Source of the DNA: DASQGA01 sp035535315
GTDB lineage: Bacteria > Actinomycetota > Thermoleophilia > Gaiellales > Gaiellaceae
Direction of reading: 5' to 3'
Assembly (NCBI GenBank): GCA_035535315.1
Contig: DATLQD010000071.1
Span: 1-10,956 of the forward strand
DNA length: 10,956 nt
The notes beneath the pieces were generated by a model, which searched no databases, was not told the origin of the DNA, and worked only from the letters and a program-made list of their open reading frames with translations. This document shows positions 1 through 5,777 of the stretch, in pieces (the first letter of the stretch is position 1; every line of letters starts with the position of its first letter). Position numbers and translations under genes: made by a program.

Positions 1-446
1 AATCCCTGGAGCGCGTGCTCGACCGGGATCTCGGCGTGTGTCGCGACGAGTGGCTCGTCCGCCGTATCGACGACCGCAAGCTCGAGCCCCATTCCCTCCG
101 GATCGGAGAAGCGGAGCTTCCCTGACTCGCGCTCCAACGCGCCGCCCTCGCCTTGCAGCCGCTTGGCCCAGAAGTCCAGGGCCTCCTCGGAGCCGACCCG
201 CCAGACGATGCGGTGCACCATCCCCGCGCCGGGCCGGCCTCGTGTGGCGCCCGGGTACTCGAAGAACGTCAGGTCGCTTCCGGGGCTTCCACGGTCGTCG
301 GCGTAGAACAGGTGATAGACGGTCGGGTCGTCTTGATTCACTGTCTTCTTGACGAGCCGGAGCCCGAGGACGCGGGAGTAGAAATCCAGGTTCTGGGGCG
401 CGTCTCCCGTGATCGCGGTGATGTGGTGGATGCCGTCGAGCTTCAT
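1..446 (-). CDS. VOC-family ring-cleaving dioxygenase (glyoxalase fold), 3' part outside the window
   Basis: Read on the minus strand from an ATG at 446, the frame is open to the window edge (148 complete codons). The N-terminus reads MKLDGIHHITAITGDAPQNL, followed by DFYSRVLGLRLVKKTVNQDD and then YHLFYAD. This is the typical opening of vicinal-oxygen-chelate ring-cleaving dioxygenases of the MhqO/catechol-dioxygenase-like group. His7/His8 and Glu63 (in TFFEYPG) are the likely metal ligands of the first VOC module. A second stretch with RFSDPEGMGLELAV (about residues 112-125) closes that module. The family is about 300 aa, so roughly half is missing to the left. No good Shine-Dalgarno precedes 446, and an in-frame ATG at 503 would add 19 residues. 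I prefer 446 because homology-like sequence begins there. The substrate cannot be told from sequence. Confidence 0.85.
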   Translation of the reverse strand, partial: MKLDGIHHITAITGDAPQNLDFYSRVLGLRLVKKTVNQDDPTVYHLFYADDRGSPGSDLTFFEYPGATRGRPGAGMVHRIVWRVGSEEALDFWAKRLQGEGGALERESGKLRFSDPEGMGLELAVVDTADEPLVATHAEIPVEHALQG

Positions 447-501
447 CAAAGGTGGGAACGTCTCGGGGAGGGATGCATTCCGCGGTGGCGTATCTGGGCC
501 C

Positions 502-621
502 ATGATCGCGAATTTTCTCTGGCGGTGGCGCTACCGAAGCATCCGCCGCGCCTGGGCACGGGGCCGCATCGACTATTCCGAGGCCCGCGGCCGCGTCGAG
601 CGCCTCGCCCGCGGACTGTGA
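502..621 (+). CDS. possible 39-aa basic small protein (SHOCT-like pattern)
   Basis: This ORF lies in the gap between two minus-strand genes: ATG at 502, TGA at 619-621. The product is rich in Arg and Trp near the N-terminus (LWRWRYRSIRRAW) and continues GRIDYSEARGRVERLARGL. The G-I-x3-E-x-R-x3-L arrangement recalls the short SHOCT oligomerisation motif, though the match is loose. About 85% of its codons end in G or C, as in neighbouring real genes. Against it, the only SD-like sequence (GGTGG near 484-488) is too far upstream, and the ORF could be chance or overlap an alternative N-terminus of the dioxygenase on the other strand. It ends 3 nt before the convergent stop of the holin-like gene. 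Confidence 0.35.
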   Translation: MIANFLWRWRYRSIRRAWARGRIDYSEARGRVERLARGL

Positions 622-624
622 GGC

Positions 625-1002
625 TTACCAGCGCCATACCCGCACCAGCGGCTGCTCCTCGGCGGGACGCAGCACGCCGTGAATCACGAGATTCACGAGC
701 CAGACGATGAGCGCACCCCCCACGGCGGTCCAGAAGCCCCGGACCTCGAAGTCCGGGACGATCAGATCCGTGAGGTAGAGCATGAGTGCGTTCACGAAGA
801 GCAGCGCGATCCCGAGGGTGAGGATCACCGCTGGGAGCGCGAGCAGCACCACGATCGGCCGGACGATGAGGTTGACGATTCCGAAGACGAGCCCAGCGAG
901 CAGGAGGACCCAGAACCGGTCTCCGTACGTGATTCCGTCGAAGACGAGCGTTGCCACCCAGATTGCGACGACGTTCGAGAGCCAGCTAAACGCAAAGCGC
1001 AC
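625..1002 (-). CDS. phage holin family (Phage_holin_4_2-like) membrane protein
   Basis: This 125-aa integral membrane protein starts at GTG 1002 (VRFAFSWLSNVVAIWVATLV). The frame is open further upstream, but that part is Arg/Ser-rich, has no family character and runs antisense to the response-regulator gene. Four hydrophobic helices are visible at roughly residues 6-22, 30-48, 50-77 and 89-110. The conserved core GIVNLIVRPIVVLLALP with Asn-x3-Arg-Pro, followed by LTLGIALLFVNALMLYLTD, is characteristic of the PF04020 family found widely in actinobacteria and cyanobacteria. Despite the family name, there are no phage genes around it, and its cellular role is unknown. The C-terminal tail is short and charged (RPAEEQPLVRVWRW). 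It is divergent from the response regulator at 1130. No SD is clear upstream of the GTG. Confidence 0.85.
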   Translation of the reverse strand: MRFAFSWLSNVVAIWVATLVFDGITYGDRFWVLLLAGLVFGIVNLIVRPIVVLLALPAVILTLGIALLFVNALMLYLTDLIVPDFEVRGFWTAVGGALIVWLVNLVIHGVLRPAEEQPLVRVWRW

Positions 1003-1129
1003 GGCAGAAGAATAGGTACGGCAGCCGCGTCCGATCCGGGCGTATGTCAAGAAGGCTCTGGAACGCTTGTGACAGAGTCGCGCGAAAGGACATCTGGTCG
1101 AGGGTTGCGGGCGGCTGTACGGTCGCTTC

Positions 1130-1834
1130 ATGGCAGGGGAGGCGGTGCTGGTGGTCGAACGGGAGGCTCCGGTCAGAGCGTTCCTCGAGCAGCAGCTCAC
1201 CGACGACGGGTACGAGGTGCTCTCCACCGAGCGGGCCCGCCAGGCACTCGAGCTGGTCGAGGAGGCTCGGCCGGACCTTGTGCTTCTCGATGCGGTCCTC
1301 CCGGACGGTTCGGGCTTCGAGCTCTGCAGTCGGCTCCGTGAAGGTGAGCCTGGCCGCGTCTGGAACCGGGACGTTCCGGTCATCATGGTGAGCTCACGTA
1401 GCGAGCCCGTCGACCGGGTCCGCGGCTTCGCACGCGGCTGCGACGACTACGTCCCGATGCCGTTCGTTTACGAGGAGCTCCTGGCCCGTATCCGCGCGGT
1501 CCTCAGACGCGCAGCGGGACCCCGGCGGGCCCTGCTCGAGGTCCGTGGTCTGACCATCGATCTGGCCTCGCGCACCGTCCGGGTCGAGGGCGAGGCCGCG
1601 TCGCTCTCCGCAAAGGAGTACGACCTTCTCGTCGCGTTGGCCGAGGATCCGGAACGTGTCTTCGGAAAGGAGGAGCTCCTCCGGGACGTCTGGGGCTTCC
1701 GGTCACTCGGGCGCACCAGGACTTTGGACTCCCACGCGAGCCGGCTCCGCCGCAAACTGAACCGCGGTAACGAGGCCGCGTACGTGCTGAACGTGTGGGG
1801 CGTCGGCTACCGACTCGTGGCTCCCGGCGCCTGA
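1130..1834 (+). CDS. OmpR/PhoB-type response regulator with degenerate receiver domain
   Basis: The 234-aa protein has an N-terminal receiver domain (about residues 5-127) and a C-terminal winged-helix DNA-binding domain (about 136-231). The latter is shown by SLSAKEYDLLVALAEDPERV and the C-terminal LNVWGVGYRLV hairpin. The phospho-acceptor Asp54 is present in VLLDAVLPDGSG. Aligned by eye to PhoB, the acidic-pocket Asp normally following Glu10 is Arg11 (VVEREAP instead of VVEDEAP). The switch Thr is Ser88, and the invariant Lys of the TKPF loop is Met110 (DYVPMPF). This suggests altered or absent phosphorylation, while the DNA-binding half looks intact. No histidine kinase is encoded nearby. 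Target genes are unknown; the 164-aa helical gene follows 71 nt downstream on the same strand. The ATG at 1130 has only a weak G-rich sequence upstream. Confidence 0.93.
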   Translation: MAGEAVLVVEREAPVRAFLEQQLTDDGYEVLSTERARQALELVEEARPDLVLLDAVLPDGSGFELCSRLREGEPGRVWNRDVPVIMVSSRSEPVDRVRGFARGCDDYVPMPFVYEELLARIRAVLRRAAGPRRALLEVRGLTIDLASRTVRVEGEAASLSAKEYDLLVALAEDPERVFGKEELLRDVWGFRSLGRTRTLDSHASRLRRKLNRGNEAAYVLNVWGVGYRLVAPGA

Positions 1835-1905
1835 ACTGCGCCACGTTTATCGGATGTCCGGCTGGGAAGAGTCAGCGGGATACCGAGACGACAAAGGGGA
1901 GATAC

Positions 1906-2400
1906 ATGGCAGAGCTGACGACATTGGAGAGCAAGCTCGGCGAGGTTCTAGGACTCGCGATGGCGGCCCAGGGGGCGACCGAGAAGGTCATCAAGCTCCT
2001 GAATGATGGCGACAAGCAACTCGAGGTCGAACTGAAGAAGGTCAATGAGGACGCGACCAGGATCGAGGAGCGGTGCACCGAGGTCGCCGACTCGTTCGAC
2101 GGAAAGAAGACCGCGATCCTCGAGAAGGCCCGAGAGACCAAGCAGGAAGTGACCGAGATGATGCGGACGTACCTCGGCGAGGATGCGGACGCTCTCGACG
2201 GCTTCGAGTTCCTGACGATGGCGGAGGCCGGAGAGATGGGCCATTGGTCCGTGGTCGGCAAGCTGAATGAGAAGGCGCGCCACAAGCAGCTACAAGAGGT
2301 CATCGACTGGGCGCTTCCGCTTCAGCAGGAGCACCTCGAGAAGGCGCTGATGGGATCCCTGGAGCTGGCCGCAGAGGAAGATCCACAGGCACCGGCCTAG
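1906..2400 (+). CDS. helical protein of unknown function, possibly ferritin-like
   Basis: The 164-aa product starts at ATG 1906, preceded by a strong SD (AAAGGGGAG, 3-4 nt spacing). The frame is open upstream to 1795 but overlaps the regulator gene there, so the SD-linked start is chosen. The protein is almost entirely helical and charged. Helices are predicted at about 7-33, 38-64, 68-90, 100-126 and 128-156, and there is a single Cys57. It has no signal peptide or membrane segment. The C-terminal half contains Glu110-x2-His113 (AEAGEMGHWSVVGKL) and later LQQEHLEKAL with Glu142-His143. This recalls the ExxH metal ligands and helix pairing of ferritin-like/YciE (DUF892) proteins, but the set of ligands is not complete enough for assignment. 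A stable hairpin follows the stop codon. The family remains unrecognised. Confidence 0.8.
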   Translation: MAELTTLESKLGEVLGLAMAAQGATEKVIKLLNDGDKQLEVELKKVNEDATRIEERCTEVADSFDGKKTAILEKARETKQEVTEMMRTYLGEDADALDGFEFLTMAEAGEMGHWSVVGKLNEKARHKQLQEVIDWALPLQQEHLEKALMGSLELAAEEDPQAPA

Positions 2401-2417
2401 CCAGCCTGAAACGCCAT

Positions 2418-2458
2418 TGAGCCCGCCGGTGCCGCTGAGAAGTGCCACCGGCGGCTCA
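2418..2458 (+). terminator. strong hairpin after the helical-protein gene
   Basis: The arms TGAGCC-c-GCCGGTG (2418-2431) and CACCGGC-GGCTCA (2446-2458) pair over 13 bp with a single bulged C and a 14-nt loop. The hairpin begins 17 nt after the TAG of the upstream gene. No T-run follows, so this is a GC-rich hairpin of the kind common in high-GC actinobacteria, not a canonical intrinsic terminator. Confidence 0.6.
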
Positions 2459-2504
2459 GTGCGTCTCGGACGAGGTCGACCTGCCCGCCCTCTAGCCTGC
2501 TCGC

Positions 2505-2714
2505 GTGTCGACGTCAGTCTCGGAGCGATGTCCGAGGTGTAGCGCCACCATGGAGTGGCGTCATCAGACGTGGCAGTGCCCGGCATGTCGCTTCAAGCTC
2601 GGATGTTGTGAGGGTAATTCCGGAGAGGAGGTCTACGCTGGCAGCGGCGGGGCGATCTCGCCCTCTTCCACCCAGTCGCGCGTCAGTACGAGCCAGAACG
2701 CCAAGCCCGCGTAG
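2505..2714 (+). CDS. small zinc-ribbon protein (CPxC...CPxC-RFKLGCCEG)
   Basis: The 69-aa product starts at GTG 2505. Two knuckles are visible, ERCPRCSATMEWRH (Cys9, Cys12) and TWQCPACRFKLGCCEG (Cys25, Cys28, plus Cys34-Cys35). They would bind one zinc ion in a rubredoxin-like ribbon. The MEWRH-x-TWQCPxCRFKLGCCEG string looks like a conserved motif rather than chance, although I cannot name the family. No SD precedes the GTG, but a TAGCCT sequence 8-13 nt upstream could be a -10 element for a leaderless transcript. The last 82 nt overlap, tail to tail, the convergent glycosylase gene, and residues after about 45 are low-complexity and Ser-rich. The functional protein may therefore be only the first 40 or so residues, with the rest a read-on. 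Confidence 0.6.
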   Translation: MSTSVSERCPRCSATMEWRHQTWQCPACRFKLGCCEGNSGEEVYAGSGGAISPSSTQSRVSTSQNAKPA

Positions 2715-3586
2715 GGGCCATACCGGCGGAAGCGCCGGACGATCGTCGTGTCTTTTTTCGGCCGCCCGCCGGTTACGGCCGCGTACTTCGGCCGAGTCCA
2801 GGAGTCGAGGATCAACCTCGAATACCGCCCGAGCATCATCATGATGTGGGCAGCCGCGTAAGGGCCGACGCCGGGGAGCGCCAGGAGCCGGGCTTCGACC
2901 TCGTCGTCGGAAAGCTCCTCCTGGGTTGCATGCCCGAGCTCCTCTAGATCGACCGAGCCGTCTGCGACCGACGATGAGAGTGTTCGGAGGTAGGCGCTTC
3001 GGTACCCGGCTCGGACGGTGTCTCGATAGAAGGACTCGTCAGCCTCGGCCATCGCCTCGGGTGTTGGAAACGCACGGCCGAACGGTCCGGTGGCCGGCGC
3101 GCCGGGCGCCGCGGCGCCGAGGTGCTCGACGAGGGCCCCGACCATGCGCTCAGTCGCAGACCAGGCGCAGTTCGTCGTGCATACCGTTTTCACGACCTCC
3201 TCGAAGACCGTCTGGCTTCGAACCATGCGGCCCGCGCCGCGTGCCGCCCAGGCGAGATCGGGGTCAGAGCGCGCCAACTCGTAGAAGGGTGAGAGATCTT
3301 CGTCGAGGCGCAGGATGTGGCCTACCGCCCCCAGGAGCCGGGAGCTCGCAGCGGTGGAGAGCTTTCCGGCTCCGATCATCTCGACGCGTGCAACGCCCTT
3401 CTGCCCATGGGTCACTGCCACCCTGCGCGGTCCGAGTCCCTCGATGCGAAGCGTGACGTCGAGACGGCGTGTCTCCGGGTCGATCTGCATAGGCGGCAGC
3501 TCGACGAGGCCATGCGACTGGAGGGTCCGCCAGAGATCGACCGGCTCTCCGCCGGCTCCGACGAGTGGGAGCTCCGCGGTCGTCAC
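2633..3586 (-). CDS. HhH-GPD DNA glycosylase (AlkA/3-methyladenine or OGG-like)
   Basis: The 317-aa product would remove damaged bases as the first step of base-excision repair. Residues 1-110 form an N-terminal beta-type domain like that of AlkA/OGG enzymes. The helical part begins at TVFEEVVKTVCTTNCAWSAT (about 127-146). The helix-hairpin-helix is LLALPGVGPYAAAHIMMM (about 234-251), and Asp261 in LILDSWTRPKY is the expected catalytic aspartate. The position of the OGG1-type catalytic Lys after LPGVG is Pro-Tyr, so it is probably a monofunctional glycosylase. There is no C-terminal Fe-S cysteine loop. I choose GTG 3586 because it makes a 4-bp GTGA overlap with the cupin stop. A GTG at 3607 adds seven residues and has no better ribosome site. 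The substrate, alkylated or oxidised purine, cannot be decided. Confidence 0.85.
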   Translation of the reverse strand: MTTAELPLVGAGGEPVDLWRTLQSHGLVELPPMQIDPETRRLDVTLRIEGLGPRRVAVTHGQKGVARVEMIGAGKLSTAASSRLLGAVGHILRLDEDLSPFYELARSDPDLAWAARGAGRMVRSQTVFEEVVKTVCTTNCAWSATERMVGALVEHLGAAAPGAPATGPFGRAFPTPEAMAEADESFYRDTVRAGYRSAYLRTLSSSVADGSVDLEELGHATQEELSDDEVEARLLALPGVGPYAAAHIMMMLGRYSRLILDSWTRPKYAAVTGGRPKKDTTIVRRFRRYGPYAGLAFWLVLTRDWVEEGEIAPPLPA

Positions 3587-3993
3587 TGAACGTGCTTGAG
3601 CTCCCACTCGGAGGGAGTGAACGCTTCGCCCGGAGCGGCGCCTAGAGCGAGCACCGTGGTTCCCTTCGAGCGACCGGTCGCCTCTCTGACGACATCCGGG
3701 TCCTGCACGTACACGAACGTTCCGGCCGGGGCTTCGATTGTCTCGCCGGCCACCTGGAACGTGGCATGGCCGCGCGTGACGAGGTAGAGCTCCTCATGCT
3801 GCGTGCCGCTCTCGTCCGTTTCACTATGGCGCTCGATGATCGGCTCTCCGTCAACTCGAGCCACCCACGCGTTCACCCCGAAGCTCTCGATGCCGAAGTG
3901 GATCCGGACCGGCTTCCACTCCGGCTCGTTGCCCGCTGCCTCCTCGAGCGGCGGAATGTCGTCGATATGGGCGCTCCTAGCGTTTTCGGACAT
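3583..3993 (-). CDS. cupin-domain protein
   Basis: The 136-aa single-domain cupin starts at ATG 3993, preceded by a strong SD (GGGAGGG, 4 nt spacing). The frame is open to 4035 but that extension lies before the SD. The first cupin motif is GTQHEELYLVTRGHATFQV (residues 63-81), with His66 and Glu67/Glu68 as possible metal ligands. The second motif, GETIEAPAGTFVYVQDPDVV (83-102), has the Pro-x-Gly turn but lacks the usual histidine, so metal binding would be incomplete. The function could be enzymatic or ligand sensing. It is transcribed with the glycosylase downstream (GTGA overlap), which points to co-translation but does not prove a shared job. It lies 77 nt after the DUF192 gene on the same strand. 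Confidence 0.85.
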   Translation of the reverse strand: MSENARSAHIDDIPPLEEAAGNEPEWKPVRIHFGIESFGVNAWVARVDGEPIIERHSETDESGTQHEELYLVTRGHATFQVAGETIEAPAGTFVYVQDPDVVREATGRSKGTTVLALGAAPGEAFTPSEWELKHVQ

Positions 3994-4070
3994 CCGTCCC
4001 TCCCAGTCGAAAAAGTTGCCTAGACCGCTGATCAACCGTCAAGGCTAGAACCTTTACCGTCCAGCGTGCT

Positions 4071-4517
4071 CTAGCCGTCGCCGGAGACCTCGATCTGGTC
4101 CCCCTCCTGGACACCGACCCGGCGAAAAGCGCCCTGCGCCACCTCGAGCGCTCCGGCGTAGGCGGTTCGCGGGAAGTAGAGGCGGCACGGCTCGGCCCGG
4201 CAAGGATCCATGTCGAGGATCTGACTGATCGCCCCCCGGCGGTCGTAGAAGGCGATCGAAAGCGAGATCGTCGTACCTCGCATGACGAACGCCGTCGTCG
4301 TCGGGCGATCGAAGAGAAAGATCATGCCGGCATCTGGCGCGAGACTCGTCCGGCCCATGAGCCCTCGCTCCCGTTCGGCGGAACTGTCCGCCACCTCAAC
4401 GGCCAGCGTGACGATGCGGTCGCCGTGGAGAACGACCGTTGCGGTCTTGTGCTCACCCTCTGTGAAGCAGCCTGCGACGGGGAGTGACAGCACGCACACG
4501 AGGAGCAGCCTCCACAC
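4071..4517 (-). CDS. DUF192 family lipoprotein
   Basis: The 148-aa secreted lipoprotein starts at GTG 4517, which has GAGG 8 nt upstream. An in-frame GTG at 4541 would add eight residues without an SD. The signal peptide is VWRLLLVCVLSLPVAGC, with a lipobox VAGC and lipidated Cys17. The mature part carries the DUF192 (PF02643) landmarks: ERERGLMGRTSLAPDAGMIF (about 48-67), then FVMRGTTISLSIAFYD (77-92) and, near the end, ALEVAQGAFRRVGVQEGD (123-140). Two cysteines (106 and 111) in DPCRAEPCRLY may form a disulfide, a feature often seen in this family. Its biochemical role is unknown. It lies about 185 nt downstream of ogt on the same strand, and its 5' region contains a possible hairpin. Confidence 0.88.
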   Translation of the reverse strand: MWRLLLVCVLSLPVAGCFTEGEHKTATVVLHGDRIVTLAVEVADSSAERERGLMGRTSLAPDAGMIFLFDRPTTTAFVMRGTTISLSIAFYDRRGAISQILDMDPCRAEPCRLYFPRTAYAGALEVAQGAFRRVGVQEGDQIEVSGDG

Positions 4518-4541
4518 GAAACCATCCTCGCAGCGGCCCAC

Positions 4542-4593
4542 GTTCTGAGCCGGCTTTGTCGGCCGTCCAGATCGCTCGTTTCGCCGGAAGAAC
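4542..4593 (-). other. possible structured leader upstream of the DUF192 gene
   Basis: In the 184-nt gap between ogt and the lipoprotein gene, two successive complementary arms can form a long stem: 4542-4546 pairs with 4589-4593 (GTTCT/AGAAC) and 4550-4554 pairs with 4583-4587 (CCGGC/GCCGG), separated by small internal loops. The resulting 28-nt apical loop is unstructured as far as I can see. In a GC-rich genome such pairings arise easily, and I do not recognise a known riboswitch here. Confidence 0.2.
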
Positions 4594-4679
4594 TCACCAC
4601 GACCCCAGCCGCTTTTGGTTGCAGCCGTGACACTCCCGCGCGGTATCCAGGGCTAGGATCGAAAACGGGAGGAGGCTCC

Positions 4680-4695
4680 GGGCACCTGAGCGCCC
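4680..4695 (-). terminator. short hairpin after ogt
   Basis: On the minus strand, 6 nt after the ogt stop, GGGCGC-TCAG-GTGCCC can form a 6-bp stem (one G-T pair) with a 4-nt loop. A CCTCCTCCCGTTTTC tract follows about 5 nt later. It may act as a weak terminator or attenuator between ogt and the lipoprotein gene. The U-tract is short and not adjacent to the stem. Confidence 0.3.
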
Positions 4696-4701
4696 ACAGA
4701 G

Positions 4702-5271
4702 CTAGGAGACTCCCGCGTCTTCCAGGTCAAGAAGGGCACGCTTCCGGTCGAGCCCGCCTGCATACCCGACCAGGCTTCCGGATGCACCCACGATGCGGTG
4801 GCAGGGGAGAACGATCGGCACCGGGTTGCGGTTCAATGCACCCCCGACAGCGCGGGCCGCTTTCGGCCGTCCGATCCGCTGCGCAAGCCCACCGTACGTG
4901 GCTGTCTCCGCATATGGGACTAGAGCCAACTCGCGCAACACTTCCTGCTGAAACGCAGGCACGCCCGTGAGGTCTACCTCGAGCTCGAAGGTTCGCCTAC
5001 GACCCTCGAAGTAGTCGTCGAGCTGGCGCCGTGCCGCGTCGAGTTGCGCCGGCACCCGAAGCACTCGCGCCCCGAACTGATCAGCGAGCCGCTCGAGCTC
5101 GGCGTCGGGATCACGATCGGCGTCGAAGCTGATCAGGCAGAGCCCTCGCGAGGTAGCGCCCACGAGCAGAGGGCCGATCGGGGAGTCAACCAGATCGTAG
5201 GCCGCGTCAACGAGTCCCTCGGCGACGGCCGCATCCCGGAATCGACGGTCGACCTCGGCTGGAATCGTCAT
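4702..5271 (-). CDS. ogt: methylated-DNA--protein-cysteine S-methyltransferase
   Basis: The 189-aa suicide repair protein transfers the alkyl group from O6-alkylguanine (and O4-alkylthymine) in DNA to its own cysteine. The active site PCHRIVGASGSLVGYAGGLD begins at residue 156, with acceptor Cys157. The helix-turn-helix DNA-binding part lies just before it, including YAETATYGGLAQRIGRPKAA (120-139) and the asparagine-containing ALNRNPVPIVL. The start at ATG 5271 has a strong SD (GGAGGA) and overlaps the sigma-factor stop as ATGA, so the two genes are translationally coupled. Compared with short Ogt proteins, which begin near DSPIGPL, this one has an extra N-terminal segment of about 25 residues (MTIPAEVDRRFRDAAVAEGL...). 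There is no Ada-type N-terminal domain. Confidence 0.95.
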   Translation of the reverse strand: MTIPAEVDRRFRDAAVAEGLVDAAYDLVDSPIGPLLVGATSRGLCLISFDADRDPDAELERLADQFGARVLRVPAQLDAARRQLDDYFEGRRRTFELEVDLTGVPAFQQEVLRELALVPYAETATYGGLAQRIGRPKAARAVGGALNRNPVPIVLPCHRIVGASGSLVGYAGGLDRKRALLDLEDAGVS

Positions 5272-5735
5272 CCTGTTTCCTCCTTCCGTCGCAGGCGCCG
5301 GACGCCGCTCGAGGCGGCCTGGCGGGCTGCCTCTTCGCTCGATCCAAGCGCGCCCGCGATATCTGCATATGGCAGGTCGTAGCCGTACCGGAGGACGACG
5401 GCGGCCCGCTCTGCGGGCGGCAAGCTTCCGGCGAGGTCCGCGAGCTCCGCATAGGCCGGACGCCTGTCGATCGTGGTCAGCTCGGGCAGCTCGCCGCGCG
5501 GCCGCTCCCGCCGCCGCTCGTCGATCGCGATTCGCGTCGCGATCGTGAAGACCCACGCCCGAAGGTGCCGGCCGTGCTCGAGCCCGGCATAGGCTCGGAG
5601 CGCCCGCAGAAACGTCTCCTGGAAGGCGTCTTCCGCCGGCTGCCGACCGAGCAGACGCACGAGGTAACCGAAGACCTCCTCCCGGTGGTCGTCGTAGAAC
5701 CTCTCGAACGGTGGAATCGACACGACCTGCATCAT
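5268..5735 (-). CDS. ECF-type (sigma-70 family) RNA polymerase sigma factor
   Basis: The 155-aa product has sigma region 2 at about residues 10-76 (FERFYDDHREEVFGYLVRLL, then EDAFQETFLRALRAY and LRAWVFTIATRIAIDERRR). Region 4 is at about 100-150 (SLPPAERAAVVLRYGYDLPY, then IAGALGSSEEAARQ, ending VRRLRRK). No region 3 is present, as expected for an ECF factor. The start could be ATG 5735, ATG 5732 or GTG 5723; no SD is convincing, so the mRNA may be leaderless or weakly translated. The downstream partner, joined by an ATGA overlap, is ogt rather than an anti-sigma gene, which is the usual neighbour of ECF factors. It would direct polymerase to a small set of promoters, possibly for DNA-damage functions (inference from context only). 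Confidence 0.9.
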   Translation of the reverse strand: MMQVVSIPPFERFYDDHREEVFGYLVRLLGRQPAEDAFQETFLRALRAYAGLEHGRHLRAWVFTIATRIAIDERRRERPRGELPELTTIDRRPAYAELADLAGSLPPAERAAVVLRYGYDLPYADIAGALGSSEEAARQAASSGVRRLRRKEETG

Positions 5736-5756
5736 CCGTTGAAACGGTCGGGACCG
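5736..5756. promoter_or_regulatory. two overlapping short palindromes in the sigma/kinase divergent gap
   Basis: The 42-nt gap between the divergent sigma-factor and kinase genes contains CCGTT-ga-AACGG (5736-5747) and, overlapping it by 3 nt, CGGTC-gg-GACCG (5745-5756). Each has perfect 5-bp arms and a 2-nt centre. They directly precede the sigma-factor ATG and could be operators for a dimeric regulator of either gene. No -35/-10 pair could be assigned with confidence. Confidence 0.3.
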
Positions 5757-5777
5757 GTGAGCTGTGAGACTGGTGGG

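Noticed and set aside
1045..1050. Perfect TTGACA on the minus strand upstream of the holin-like gene
   Set aside because: No -10-like hexamer lies 16-18 nt downstream (the nearest TACCTA is 26 nt away), so a promoter is not supported.
679..1341. Plus-strand 220-aa ORF rich in Glu/Asp/Arg
   Set aside because: It is antisense to the holin-like gene and overlaps the regulator gene in another frame. The composition is typical of a high-GC shadow frame.
1003..1386. Upstream extension of the holin-like gene on the minus strand (would make 253 aa)
   Set aside because: The added residues are Arg/Ser-rich, without membrane or family character, and lie antisense to the response-regulator receiver domain. 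The family starts at the hydrophobic VRFAFSW region.
5565..5777. Upstream extension of the PfkB kinase
   Set aside because: It is antisense to the sigma factor and has no kinase character. The Rossmann-like start MRIGVVGHVEW is at 5778.
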